Below, one piece after another: positions 9,006 to 17,943 of a stretch of DNA of 64,000 nucleotides. Made by a program: the position numbers and the translations under genes. The stretch is taken from positions 62,001-126,000 of the forward strand of contig JANQRT010000060.1 of NCBI GenBank assembly GCA_028284385.1, read 5' to 3'. The notes beneath the pieces were generated by a model. That model saw nothing but the letters and a program-made list of their open reading frames with translations, searched no databases and was not told where the DNA came from. The stretch comes from Opitutaceae bacterium. GTDB taxonomy: Bacteria > Verrucomicrobiota > Verrucomicrobiia > Opitutales > Opitutaceae. Positions within the stretch are counted from its first letter, which is position 1. Each line of letters opens with the position of its first letter.

Positions 9006-10976
9006 ATGAGAAAACGAAAAAGAATTTTTATTTTCGGGGCAAGCTTGGGGGGGCGGAGAAGCTTTAGATATTTGAAAACCAAATACGAGATTATCGGTTT
9101 CTTGGATAATGACTCTGGTATAAGAGAGCGAAGATTGGAAGGAATGAAGATCTTTCACCCTAGCGCTATAGATTTCGAGCGTCGCCGGGTTTCGGGCGTG
9201 AACGATGGGTCGTTCGATAGTATTTTTATCTGTAGCCGGTATTTTGATGAGATCAGGGAGCAGTTGATCAGTTTGGGAATGAAATCGGCCTTTATTCGAT
9301 CGCCGCCTATAAGAGTGCTAGAAGGCCATAGTCGGCTTCAAGCTGCTAGGCGTCGAATGGGAAGGGCTGGTGACAAGATTGTTGATCGAGTAGAGAGGCT
9401 AAGCCTAAAGATTCATAATCGGGTGATGCGCCGATTGGAACGCACTTGGATAGCCTATCTCCTCTATCCACTGGTAGCTTTGTTGGAAAATCCGTTGGCT
9501 CTTCTTGGAACGCTTTGGCGTGGGAGACATTTATTCAGTCGCAACGGGCGATCTCATTGTCTTTTTGATCCTAAGATGGGATTGAACAGCCTTCATTACT
9601 GGGCCATCGCGTTTGCTATGCGGCGTTTTGGCAAGAAGGGGGTATGCTCAAGTCTTGGTGACGGCGCGCTCGGAATGGATCGATTCTGGTTTATTACGCG
9701 GCTCAGCCTTTTCGCGTCCTATCGATTTCCATGTTTGGTCCCTTTAGGCGGAATGCTGGTTTGGCTGTTTTCCCATTTCATTTGGATTGGGGAAGCTTCC
9801 ATGCCTTTGGTTTTCGGTTGCATGGTGTTGGCAAGCGTCAGCGTGATCTGGAATGCGAATGCTTTCTGTCTTCAAAACTATAATGCTTTAGGGTGGGCAT
9901 TGTTGCCCTTCGGAATGTTTGCTCTGATTCAGGAAAACTGGCTTTTGGCGGCGATATTGTGGTTTGGTATCAGCTTCGTTAGTTTCACGGTTGCTGTCAT
10001 CGCGGGATTTTTCTGCGTTTGCGCATTCCTTGTTTGGGGCCAATGGGAGTTTCTTCTGTCTGCTATTCCTTGTGGAGCAAAGCTTTTAGTAAATGTCGCG
10101 CGAGGTCTGTGTGCCAATCGCCAAGTAATTTTGGATACATCAATCGCAATAGGCGCACGCAAGGGATCAGGCAGATATGCCTATCACAGCGGTTACAAGC
10201 GAAATCGATTGATCGTCTATTTCTTGCCTGTTGGATTTCTCTTCGCAACGTCTAGTTTCGGAATTGCGAATGAAGTTCCTTGGTTGTTCGTTTTCGCCTA
10301 CATTCTTTTTTTGGTGAACAGCTTCCTTACTAGATTCGCCGACCTGCAGAGCATTTCCCTATTGTTTGCCAGCAGCGGGATCGCCACTGTTTTAGATACG
10401 GGCAAAGCTTGGCTGCTTCTGCCGCTTTGGATTTTATTATCGCCACCACCCATTACGCTAGGACTGGCCGGAAAGCCGCAGACGGCGTTTCGAGTCCCGG
10501 TTCGCAAACCTTATCCGATCGGCCGTGCTATCGAAAAAATGGATCAGTTTTTCTCTGGAGTGAAGAAGGGAAGTCGCGTATTGGTCGCGTTTTCCGATCC
10601 AAAAGGAAGGCGAGAAAACTTATTTGATGGCTATCGTTGGATTTTAGAGTACGGGGCTTGGTCGGCGTTGAAACAGGATATTCTGTTCTTTCCCAATTGG
10701 TGGGCTGTCTACCAAAGCTTTTCAAGAAATGGTCCAGAATGGTGGGGCCGCTATCCTGAAGAAGTGGAAAAGGCGGTGGAGCAATGGAGAATGGACTATG
10801 TCGTTGTCTACGAGAAGGATGGGGAACGTTTCTCAAGCGAATGGGAAGAGAGTGGATTCGAGCCGGTAGCGATTTTCGATTTCGCTTCTATCCGCGAAGA
10901 TCTAGATGGGCATCAAATTTTTCCGGGAAAGAAGCTAATTTGGCATTTATTGAAGGTCCCTTCCTCTATACGTTAG
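9006..10976 (+). CDS. Large membrane protein with N-terminal Rossmann-like domain
   Basis: A protein of about 656 residues from ATG 9006; GTG codons at 8979 and 8982 would extend it. Residues ~1-110 (IFIFGASLGGRRSFRYL, GFLDNDSG) resemble the N-terminal domain of the sulfotransferase at 3382. The middle, roughly residues 150-480, contains about 10 hydrophobic segments, so it is an inner-membrane protein. The last ~180 residues are soluble (for example GSRVLVAFSDPKGRRENLFDGYRWILEY, shown only in part here: GSRVLVAFSDPKGRRE). I do not recognise a named family. Glycan polymerisation, transfer or export is possible from context. A hairpin at 8927-8944 (ATGCTCT / AGAGCAT) lies just upstream. Confidence 0.6.
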   Translation: MRKRKRIFIFGASLGGRRSFRYLKTKYEIIGFLDNDSGIRERRLEGMKIFHPSAIDFERRRVSGVNDGSFDSIFICSRYFDEIREQLISLGMKSAFIRSPPIRVLEGHSRLQAARRRMGRAGDKIVDRVERLSLKIHNRVMRRLERTWIAYLLYPLVALLENPLALLGTLWRGRHLFSRNGRSHCLFDPKMGLNSLHYWAIAFAMRRFGKKGVCSSLGDGALGMDRFWFITRLSLFASYRFPCLVPLGGMLVWLFSHFIWIGEASMPLVFGCMVLASVSVIWNANAFCLQNYNALGWALLPFGMFALIQENWLLAAILWFGISFVSFTVAVIAGFFCVCAFLVWGQWEFLLSAIPCGAKLLVNVARGLCANRQVILDTSIAIGARKGSGRYAYHSGYKRNRLIVYFLPVGFLFATSSFGIANEVPWLFVFAYILFLVNSFLTRFADLQSISLLFASSGIATVLDTGKAWLLLPLWILLSPPPITLGLAGKPQTAFRVPVRKPYPIGRAIEKMDQFFSGVKKGSRVLVAFSDPKGRRENLFDGYRWILEYGAWSALKQDILFFPNWWAVYQSFSRNGPEWWGRYPEEVEKAVEQWRMDYVVVYEKDGERFSSEWEESGFEPVAIFDFASIREDLDGHQIFPGKKLIWHLLKVPSSIR

Positions 10977-11052
10977 TTGTCTAACCTCTTAATACAGGAG
11001 ATCCAATGCTGTCTTTAAATCGTTCAACTATTAAAAGGAAAGCGAGTCTTGG

Positions 11053-12147
11053 TTAGCGAAAGAATGAGTTGACGCTTGTCACAACGTAGTTCGCTTCATC
11101 GTCAGTAATTTCTGGATACAAAGGTAGACTCAGGATGGTTTTTGCCAATCGCTCCGTCTGCGGAAAGTCTCCTTCCTTATATCCAAGACTTCTCGCGGCA
11201 GGCTGGAGATGCAAGGGTGAGGGATAATTCACGGCTGCTCCGACGCCTTTTTGAGCGAGGTGACGCTGTAGGGCGTCGCGCTGACTGGTCCGAATCATAA
11301 AGCGATGATAGACTGGCATCTCGTCATCGTATTCACTCGGTACGGACACATGCTCCGACAGCTCGGAGCGATAGTAAGCGGCGATTCGCCTTATTCTGGC
11401 AATCCAATTGTCTAAGTGCTTCAGCTTTATTCTTCCAATGGCCGCTTGAATTTCGTCCAGGCGCGAATTGACACCCCAGAAAGTGCAGGTGTCACGGTCC
11501 GCGAGACCGTGGTTTCTCATTTTCAGAAGACGTTCTTTGAGGGACTCATCGTTTGTTAGGCAGATTCCGCCATCCCCTTGAACATGCAGGATCTTCAAGG
11601 GGTGCAAGCTGACACCGGCGAAGCGACCATAGGTTCCAATAGATTGGCTATTCCGCTTTGCGCCGATAGCTTGAGCGGCGTCTTCGACGAGCAGCGCATC
11701 GTTTTCCACAGCGATCTCGTGGAGGCGTTCCACATTGGCAATACGACCTGTTAAATGGACTGGCATGATAGCTCTGGTTCTTGGTGTTAAAGCCGTTTCC
11801 ACAGCGCGGGGTTCGAGATTCATACTTTCGTCCACATCGGCAAATACGATTCTGGCTCCAGTATGGGCGATCGTCCAAGCCGTAGCGATGAAAGAGTTTG
11901 GGGCAGTTATGACTTCGTCTCCGGGGCCAATATCGAGACATCGCAAGGGCAGAATAAGCGCGTCGGATCCGCTACCAAGGCCTATCGCGTACTTGCAATT
12001 ACAATACGCGGCTATCTCTTTTTCAAAAGCTTCTAGCTCTTCTCCTAGAACGTAAGCTCCTTTACGGGATATACGATCTACGGCATCGAGAATTTCTTCG
12101 CGGAGCGTTTCGTATTGCCGGCCCAGGTCTACGAACTTAACTTCCAT
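11053..12147 (-). CDS. DegT/DnrJ/EryC1/StrS aminotransferase
   Basis: A 364-residue PLP-dependent sugar aminotransferase. Visible landmarks are the cofactor-binding GLGSGSDALILPL, the Asp/Gln pair in LLVEDAAQAIG and the Schiff-base lysine in SLHPLKILHVQGDGG (about residue 185). This family converts 3- or 4-keto nucleotide sugars to amino sugars using glutamate. An open frame extends upstream to 12330, but MEVKF at 12147 fits the family start. It overlaps the second aminotransferase gene by 11 bases. The HPLK-type active site resembles FdtB-like 3-aminotransferases, which is a family-level impression. It is the last gene of the minus-strand set 14870-11053. Confidence 0.88.
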   Translation of the reverse strand: MEVKFVDLGRQYETLREEILDAVDRISRKGAYVLGEELEAFEKEIAAYCNCKYAIGLGSGSDALILPLRCLDIGPGDEVITAPNSFIATAWTIAHTGARIVFADVDESMNLEPRAVETALTPRTRAIMPVHLTGRIANVERLHEIAVENDALLVEDAAQAIGAKRNSQSIGTYGRFAGVSLHPLKILHVQGDGGICLTNDESLKERLLKMRNHGLADRDTCTFWGVNSRLDEIQAAIGRIKLKHLDNWIARIRRIAAYYRSELSEHVSVPSEYDDEMPVYHRFMIRTSQRDALQRHLAQKGVGAAVNYPSPLHLQPAARSLGYKEGDFPQTERLAKTILSLPLYPEITDDEANYVVTSVNSFFR

Positions 12148-13291
12148 TATAGAATTTCCGAATCGCGTCTGCGACGAATTGGATTTGCTCTTCAGTGATG
12201 AATTCGTGCACAGGTAGAGAAAGAACCGAATCGCACAGCTCTTCGGCGACTGGAAAATCTCCTTTCGAGTATCCATAATCCGATGACGCTGGCTGAAGAT
12301 GCATAGGAAGCGGGTAGTGAACCTTGGCATCGATGCCTTGCTTCATTAGAAAGCTCTGCAGTTCATCCCGGTTTTCAGCCCTAATCACATAGATATGATA
12401 AACTTGCTTGATATGTTCTTTCCTCGGAGGAATAATTATCTGATCGATTCCTCCAAGAAGCTGGTCGTAAAGATTTGCATTGCGGATTCGCGATTGGGTG
12501 ATGTTTGCGATTTTATCTAGAAGGTGGTTGGCTACGATGGCCTGAAGCGTGTCGAGACGACTATTGTAAGCCCACACAGCCACCTCATTTCTGTTCATCA
12601 AGCCGTGGTTTCGCAATAGCCTAAGCTTGTCCGCCATTTCATCGCTCTCCGTAATAATGTATCCACCATCTCCCCACACATTCAGGTTTTTGAGAGGATG
12701 CATGCTGAAGCAGCCGGTCAATCCGAAGGTCCCCAACGGCTTTCCTTTATAGCTTGCTAGAATTCCGTGACAGGAGTCCTCGATAACCGCGAGCTGGCGC
12801 TGTTTAGCGATCGCCATGAGTTCATCCATCTTGCAGGCGCAGCCTCCCCAATGAACTGGGAGAATCGCTTTGGTATTCGATGTAATCGCTCCTTCAATTT
12901 TGGATACATCGATGTTGTAGTCGTAACCCGCATCCACGAAGACAGGTTTTGCTCCCGATGTAGCAATAGCCCCAATCGTGGCGAAGAACGTGAAGGGCGT
13001 CGTGATCACTTCATCGCCTGGACCGATGTCAGCAGCTATCAAGCTTAGCATGATTGCATCAGTGCCGCTGCCGACACCGATTGCGTGTTTGGCCCCTGTA
13101 AGTTTTTGGATACGCTCTTCGAACTGATCTACCGCCTCCCCTAGTGTGTAGTCGCCTCGCTTTAATAAAACCGCAAATTTTTCCAGGATCTTCGGGTAGT
13201 CGGCAAATTGCTCCGACAGGTAGTTGTGATTTATCGGCAGTTTCCCTGTCTCTCGATATTGTTCCGGCAGGTAGTTCTCGATCTTATTCAT
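12137..13291 (-). CDS. DegT/DnrJ/EryC1/StrS aminotransferase (second copy)
   Basis: A 384-residue paralogue of the enzyme encoded at 11053. It has GVGSGTDAIMLSL, AVIEDSCHGILASYKG and the lysine motif CFSMHPLKNLNVWGDGG. The two share overall architecture but differ clearly through their length, so they probably work on different keto-sugars or positions, rather than being a recent duplication. Compared with its neighbour it has an N-terminal extension of about 25 residues (MNKIENYLPEQYRETG). The stop overlaps the downstream gene by 11 bases, and the ATG overlaps the SDR stop by four. It would act in the cytoplasm on a nucleotide-linked sugar. Confidence 0.88.
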   Translation of the reverse strand: MNKIENYLPEQYRETGKLPINHNYLSEQFADYPKILEKFAVLLKRGDYTLGEAVDQFEERIQKLTGAKHAIGVGSGTDAIMLSLIAADIGPGDEVITTPFTFFATIGAIATSGAKPVFVDAGYDYNIDVSKIEGAITSNTKAILPVHWGGCACKMDELMAIAKQRQLAVIEDSCHGILASYKGKPLGTFGLTGCFSMHPLKNLNVWGDGGYIITESDEMADKLRLLRNHGLMNRNEVAVWAYNSRLDTLQAIVANHLLDKIANITQSRIRNANLYDQLLGGIDQIIIPPRKEHIKQVYHIYVIRAENRDELQSFLMKQGIDAKVHYPLPMHLQPASSDYGYSKGDFPVAEELCDSVLSLPVHEFITEEQIQFVADAIRKFYNGS

Positions 13292-14298
13292 GACGGGATA
13301 TGTTGGTAGTCGAGAGGCTGCTGGCTAATGAGTTCCCAGTTGTCGGTGATCCAGGCGATCATTTCGTCGATCGCTTCTTCAAATTTCTCCTTGGGTTTCC
13401 AGCCAAGCTCTTGACTTATCTTTGAAGAGTCGAGGCTGAAGCGGGCATCCTGGCCGTAATTCTCGTCCTGCATCTCCACGGCATTCTCGAAATCCGTTCC
13501 AAGGATATCGCAGATCATACTCACCACGCTTCTGATGGACCGCAGCTCGCCTTTCGGCGCTATGTGGTAGGTTTCGCCTGACTCGCCTTTTGTGGCGGCC
13601 TGCCAGGTGGCGTCAGCGACATCTCTCGCATGTATGAAAGCTCTTTCCGCCTGACCTCCGCCATGAAGTGTAATCTTGCGACCGAGCTTTAGATATATGA
13701 TCGTTCTTGGGATGATTCGGTAGAGCTGCTGATGTATTCCATACACGTTAGCGGCCCTGGTGAATACAGCCGGAAAATCGTATCGCTTCACAAGTGTCTC
13801 GACATGAAGCTCGCCTGCCAATTTGGAGGCTGCATAGGGCGTGCTGGGTTGATAGTTTCGGCTTTCAGCAATATCGATTCCAGTCGAACCATACACTTCT
13901 GGCGTTGAGACGGCAATGTATCGTTTCAGAAACTCGCGTTTTCTCAATCCCTCTGTGAGTCTTACGACACCCATGCAATTGGTTTCGAACCATTGCTCCG
14001 GCCATTTCCAGCTGTTTCGGACCTCGCCTTGAGCGGCGAAGTTGATAACGAAATCTGGCTTCTGATCATCAACAAGTTCGAGAATCTGGATCAATTCCTT
14101 ATTTAGGTCCAGCTGATGGAAAGCGAAGCGGTTCGATTGCGATTTTTTATAGGCGTAGGCCAGAAAGCGTTCGTCATATTCTGGTGAACGAGAGCAGCCG
14201 ATCACTGATGTATCCGTTTTTTCGAGCGCATAATTTATAAAATGCGCTGCACTGAACGAGTTGCTTCCCAATACTAGGATTCTCTCGAAATTCAGCAT
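13288..14298 (-). CDS. NAD-dependent epimerase/dehydratase (4,6-dehydratase-like)
   Basis: A 336-residue extended SDR. The cofactor loop reads ILVLGSNSFSAAHFI, an atypical form of the usual GxxGxxG that occurs in one branch of sugar dehydratases. The catalytic Tyr-Lys is in PYAASKLAGE and the Ser/Thr in AVSTPEVYG. The sequence FAAQGEVRNSWKWPEQWFETN follows the 4,6-dehydratase pattern. It would produce a 4-keto-6-deoxy nucleotide sugar, the substrate of the DegT aminotransferases directly downstream. Its ATG overlaps the stop of the isomerase gene at 14292. The exact nucleotide sugar cannot be told. Confidence 0.82.
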   Translation of the reverse strand: MLNFERILVLGSNSFSAAHFINYALEKTDTSVIGCSRSPEYDERFLAYAYKKSQSNRFAFHQLDLNKELIQILELVDDQKPDFVINFAAQGEVRNSWKWPEQWFETNCMGVVRLTEGLRKREFLKRYIAVSTPEVYGSTGIDIAESRNYQPSTPYAASKLAGELHVETLVKRYDFPAVFTRAANVYGIHQQLYRIIPRTIIYLKLGRKITLHGGGQAERAFIHARDVADATWQAATKGESGETYHIAPKGELRSIRSVVSMICDILGTDFENAVEMQDENYGQDARFSLDSSKISQELGWKPKEKFEEAIDEMIAWITDNWELISQQPLDYQHIPS

Positions 14299-14870
14299 GC
14301 CGCTTGTATCGAAAGATTTGATCTAAGCCAACGTGTTAGCATATGACCAACCATTTGCTGCATATCTTCAGCAATCTGCATGTCTTTTATTTCAAAATGA
14401 ATACAAGTATCCACAAGCTCTTTACATTTACCTCCTTCGTAGCCTAATACGGCGACCGTATGCATTTCCATCGATTTCCCAATTTCAATCGCCTGCACAA
14501 TGTTTGGAGAATTGCCGCTCCCCGAAAAGGCTATGAGCACATCGTCTTTTTCGGCTAAGGTCTTCAACTGATGCGCGTAGATGTTTTCGTATCCAGTGTC
14601 ATTGGCTAGACAGGTGAGAATGGAGGCATTGTCAGCCAAGGAGATGACTCTCAATCCTGGTCCTTCGGGATTGATGCCGTAGAGGAAATCGTTAGCCAGA
14701 TGCATGGCGTTCGCTGCGCTTCCTCCATTGCCGCAAAGGAAAACTTTACTTCTTCGTTTCCAGCAGCTCAGTAGCTCGTTGGCCAGGATCTCCAGATGAG
14801 TCCAATCGACGGTCTTGAGGGTATCCGAGACTCTTTCGGCGTAGTCTGTGAATGAAAATGGATCAGGCAT
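14292..14870 (-). CDS. gmhA: SIS-domain phosphosugar isomerase, GmhA-like
   Basis: A 192-residue single SIS domain with the GmhA-type signature FLCGNGGSAANAMHLANDF, DNASILTCLANDTGYENIY and AFSGSGNSPNIV. GmhA converts sedoheptulose 7-phosphate to D-glycero-D-manno-heptose 7-phosphate for LPS core or S-layer heptose. It is the first gene of the minus-strand set with the dehydratase and two aminotransferases. It could therefore feed an amino-heptose branch or simply share regulation. No gmhB or hldE homologue is visible in the window. The length matches the family. Confidence 0.8.
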   Translation of the reverse strand: MPDPFSFTDYAERVSDTLKTVDWTHLEILANELLSCWKRRSKVFLCGNGGSAANAMHLANDFLYGINPEGPGLRVISLADNASILTCLANDTGYENIYAHQLKTLAEKDDVLIAFSGSGNSPNIVQAIEIGKSMEMHTVAVLGYEGGKCKELVDTCIHFEIKDMQIAEDMQQMVGHMLTRWLRSNLSIQAAC

Positions 14871-15282
14871 TCAATTAAGGAGTAGTTTGGAGGAAACCCG
14901 ATTAGCTATCTCTGGCAAGCAAGATGAAGTTTTAGCCTTGTATTTCGTGTCTCTTCATCTCCGCCTCTCGTAATTTCGATCCAATATAGTCGAGCATTAT
15001 TTAACGGTCATCATTTGCGCGAAATGCCGCCAAGACGGTTGGCTTGGCAGTCGTCGGTACTATCTCAGGTGCATTCCCCGATTTTGTTGGTCAATGAGCA
15101 TTCAAAGGATGGTATGGCGATCATCGCCATAAAAGGGGATGGGGTTGCATGGTGGTTGTAAAGCCACTCCACACTATGAGGCCAGGAAGCAAATCGGCAA
15201 TGTAGTATCGATAATCTGGAGACTAAATAAGGTTCACTGCAGTTGAGCTTGCCTTGGCGTCGGGAGTTCGAAGTATCAAGAT
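14871..15282. other. 412-bp divergent intergenic region
   Basis: It separates the minus-strand sugar operon (start 14870) from the + strand glycosyltransferase (15283). No ORF worth calling is seen. It contains a long palindrome at 15113-15131, listed separately. Promoters for both directions must lie here, but I found no clear boxes. Confidence 0.5.
15113..15131. promoter_or_regulatory. 19-bp perfect inverted repeat, operator-like
   Basis: TATGGCGAT-C-ATCGCCATA is a perfect 9+1+9 palindrome in the divergent region between gmhA and the glycosyltransferase gene. Its size and single central base resemble binding sites of dimeric HTH regulators. No partner regulator is encoded beside it. Confidence 0.4.
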
Positions 15283-16458
15283 ATGCCTAGCCTAGCAGCC
15301 ATGATTGTCGCGCGGAATGCCGTATCTACTATTGGCAAGGCCATAGATTCGGCTTTGAGGGAGCCGATTGACGAACTGCTTCTATTAGATGACGACTCTT
15401 CTGATGCTACTCTGGAAGTCGCTCGATCATTCGAGGATTCCCGGCTCCGTATTGTTTCAAACGACTCTCATTCAACGCTTGGATACGCTAGAGGCTTTGG
15501 ACTCTCAAAGTTGAAGTCCGATTTCTGTTTCCTACTGGATTCGGATGATATGTTTCTTCCGGGCAGAATAGCTCGACTTGGGGCGCTGCTTGAGAATGAG
15601 AGCTTGGATTTTGTGGCAGACGAATTGGAACTCGTCCACGGTCAAACGGGTGATTTTATGCGGGTTCTGACAATCCCAGGTTTTCTCGATAAGCCGCCTG
15701 GATTATTTCGCTTGTTTGAAAGGAATTATCTGCCTGGCGTAGGTCAGATTGGTTTCAGAGTAAATTACATGGCAAGAATTGGCTACGATTCTAATTGTCA
15801 TGGAGTCGAGGATACAGATCTCGTTCTGCGATCGCTTCTTAATGGAGCGCGCTATGAGTTGGTTCGAGAGGTTGGCTATCGTATGGTGCACTATCCGAAT
15901 AGCGTTTCAAGAAATCGAGTCCGCCAAAATACCGAATTGGCAAAAGTCTTGCAGAAATACGATACTGAAGAAATAGGCCAGCTTTGGCAGTCGTCAGGCG
16001 CTCCGAAAATCCTATTCCTCTGGTCCATGGTAAGTTTCGAGATATTTAGAAGGAATTGGGAAGCCGCTGCTCGGTGGCTTGCTGATGTGGAAAAAATATC
16101 AATCGATAGCTCTCTAGTCTTGGAACCGGATGGTCCTTGTCCTTGGCCCGAAGGATGGCGGCTCAAATTTTTTAAAGGTGTCCTGTCATTGTCTGGCGCC
16201 ACCGAGCTTAAATCGGGAGCGCAATTCTTTAGAGAAGCTAACGACGTTCAACAAACGCCAGAGTCTCTAAATAATCTAGGGGTCGCCGCTTCGAAACTTG
16301 GGCGTAAGTGTGAGGCGATGGATTGTTTCCAGCAAGCGCTCCAACTGAAATCGGATTACTCGGATGCCCTTGAAAATCTTCGAACCGAAGGTTATTCGAA
16401 CAGGATTACGTTCCATCCGCTCAGGCTAGAAGCGTCTCGGAGCGAATACTCTGAATAA
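15283..16458 (+). CDS. Family 2 glycosyltransferase with C-terminal TPR-like repeats
   Basis: A 391-residue protein. The N-terminal ~200 residues are a GT-A fold: MIVARNA at the start, ELLLLDDDSSDAT (UDP-binding aspartates) and CFLLDSDDMFLPGRI (the DxD metal motif). The C-terminal part (~290-375) contains a TPR-like pair: TPESLNNLGVAASKLGR and MDCFQQALQLKSDYSDALE. It would add a sugar from a nucleotide donor to a glycan or protein. TPR segments in such enzymes often bind peptide or protein partners, which would allow protein glycosylation. It has no membrane segment. Its acceptor is unknown. Confidence 0.8.
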   Translation: MPSLAAMIVARNAVSTIGKAIDSALREPIDELLLLDDDSSDATLEVARSFEDSRLRIVSNDSHSTLGYARGFGLSKLKSDFCFLLDSDDMFLPGRIARLGALLENESLDFVADELELVHGQTGDFMRVLTIPGFLDKPPGLFRLFERNYLPGVGQIGFRVNYMARIGYDSNCHGVEDTDLVLRSLLNGARYELVREVGYRMVHYPNSVSRNRVRQNTELAKVLQKYDTEEIGQLWQSSGAPKILFLWSMVSFEIFRRNWEAAARWLADVEKISIDSSLVLEPDGPCPWPEGWRLKFFKGVLSLSGATELKSGAQFFREANDVQQTPESLNNLGVAASKLGRKCEAMDCFQQALQLKSDYSDALENLRTEGYSNRITFHPLRLEASRSEYSE

Positions 16459-16591
16459 TCTGCTTTTGGCGTAATAAATCTTTGATTGTCATATGCTTAT
16501 AATCAAGATTAGATCCTGGCCTGAGAACTGCTTTGATTTAGTCGAGTATTCGAAATGATCAGATTGTTACGGCAGAGAGATTGTTTATCCG

Positions 16592-16619
16592 CTCTCTCGG
16601 GCACATTTTGCCCAGAGAG
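16592..16619 (+). other. Leader hairpin upstream of cytidylyltransferase gene
   Basis: CTCTCTCGGGCA / TGCCCAGAGAG forms an 11-bp stem with one bulged C and a CATTT loop, ending 24 bases before the ATG at 16643. No U-run follows, so it is not a classical terminator. It may stabilise the mRNA or affect translation. Confidence 0.35.
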
Positions 16620-16642
16620 TAGGAGAGGATGTAGATATTAAT

Positions 16643-17263
16643 ATGCACGTCGTAGGATCCATCATCGCTCGTTTGGGGAGCAAGCGGCTTTCTTATAAGA
16701 ATATCCTGCCGTTTGCAGGTAAGCCCTTGGTGGGCATTGGGATCGAGAAGCTTCGTCAAGCCCAGCGTGTGGATCAGATCGTAGTTTCGACGGAAAGCGA
16801 GCTGATCGCTCGGATTGCCCTGGATTTTGGGGCCACGGTGTTGCACAGACCTGAGTCTCTTGCCGAGGATGATGTGCCTTCGGTACCCGTTTTCCAGCAT
16901 CTGGTGGAGCAGTTCCCCTGCGATGTCCATGTGAATTTCAATATCAATTTTCCCGCTTGCGATCCTGCGGTTATCGATCGGGCGGTCGAGTTGGCTTCGG
17001 AAAACGGCGAAGCCTTATCCAATCCTTACGCGGCTTGGGCTCAGACTTGCGATTGTCTGAAGAACTATGGGGATATTTATCAAATTTCCGCCCATGAGAA
17101 CGAATTTGACGATTCTCGGGTAGGACCGATCGATATCCATACGATGGAGGATTTGCTAGCGACCTACAGGCATGTGCAAGGGCAAGAACCATCGGGTCTT
17201 CCGCCTGAGTTTTCGAAGCTTATTCATTCAAGTCCGGCCTCGAATCAGCCGATAGAGACATAA
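16643..17263 (+). CDS. Cytidylyltransferase, CMP-sugar synthetase-like (NeuA/KdsB family)
   Basis: A 206-residue protein beginning with the nucleotide-binding signature of CMP-sugar synthetases: ARLGSKRLSYKNILPFAGKP. It continues with VVSTESELIARIALDFGA and VHVNFNINFPACDP, where most relatives have a V-x-L-Q-x-T-x-P type sequence. These enzymes activate Kdo, sialic or other nonulosonic acids with CTP. It is shorter than typical NeuA or KdsB (~225-250). No synthase or epimerase of a nonulosonic acid pathway is present in the window, so the sugar is unknown. The nearby glycosyltransferase could use the product. Confidence 0.72.
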   Translation: MHVVGSIIARLGSKRLSYKNILPFAGKPLVGIGIEKLRQAQRVDQIVVSTESELIARIALDFGATVLHRPESLAEDDVPSVPVFQHLVEQFPCDVHVNFNINFPACDPAVIDRAVELASENGEALSNPYAAWAQTCDCLKNYGDIYQISAHENEFDDSRVGPIDIHTMEDLLATYRHVQGQEPSGLPPEFSKLIHSSPASNQPIET

Positions 17264-17304
17264 GGGCTACTACCTATTATGTCGTATCTGAAAGCGCTTA
17301 AAAA

Positions 17305-17922
17305 ATGATCAACCCAAAGCCAATATCTAGACTCAGAAGCTGGACTGCCTTTATGGTGGCGGGGTTTTTTTTGATTCTTTTGGCAACGCCTTGTCACTCA
17401 GGGGTATCGGTCAGTCATGCCAAGTCGACCAAGCGATACTATCATTTGAAATTGAACCAGAAGCTGAAAGACAAGAAACCGAAGTGGTACGGGTATCTGG
17501 CGGAAAATGAACCTTCCGCCATGCGCTTTTCCGATGAAGAGGCAACCAAGCAAAGACCGCCTTCTCCCGCTCTTCCGGAATTTACTATCATGTCCAATGA
17601 TCACGATCCTTACGTGATTGAAAGACCCCTTCCGGAAGACACCATCAGGGCTCGCGAACAGCTTGCTGAAGTCGTGCTCGAACTTGAGCCGCACAATATT
17701 CTGTCGGGAATGATCGAGACGGAGGCGGACTACGCTACCAAAACTCCCGAGGTCATCAATATCGAGGAGAGCCGCGGAGGCACCCTTCGATCCGAAGAAG
17801 TGCTGATTTTCTTCGAGGCGGGAAGCGAAGGGAATGAGGCTAACGTTCTAATACCTTTTTCTCCAGCTATCCCATCGGAACAGACAAGCACAAGTTCCGC
17901 CAAGTATATCCGAGAAGAATAG
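17305..17922 (+). CDS. Secreted protein of unknown function
   Basis: A 205-residue protein not recognised as any family. Residues ~1-33 form a signal peptide: charged start, hydrophobic AFMVAGFFLILLATP, then a likely cleavage around CHSG. The rest is hydrophilic, rich in proline, lysine and glutamate, with no cysteine in the mature part. It lies 21 bases upstream of the TPR protein gene with the same orientation, so the two may be co-expressed envelope proteins. Confidence 0.55.
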   Translation: MINPKPISRLRSWTAFMVAGFFLILLATPCHSGVSVSHAKSTKRYYHLKLNQKLKDKKPKWYGYLAENEPSAMRFSDEEATKQRPPSPALPEFTIMSNDHDPYVIERPLPEDTIRAREQLAEVVLELEPHNILSGMIETEADYATKTPEVINIEESRGGTLRSEEVLIFFEAGSEGNEANVLIPFSPAIPSEQTSTSSAKYIREE

Positions 17923-17943
17923 ATTCTAAAATGTCGCTGTTTT

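Noticed and set aside
12148..12330. Upstream extension of the first aminotransferase
   Set aside because: The open frame continues, but it overlaps the second aminotransferase gene and has no family similarity. The internal MEVKF start fits.
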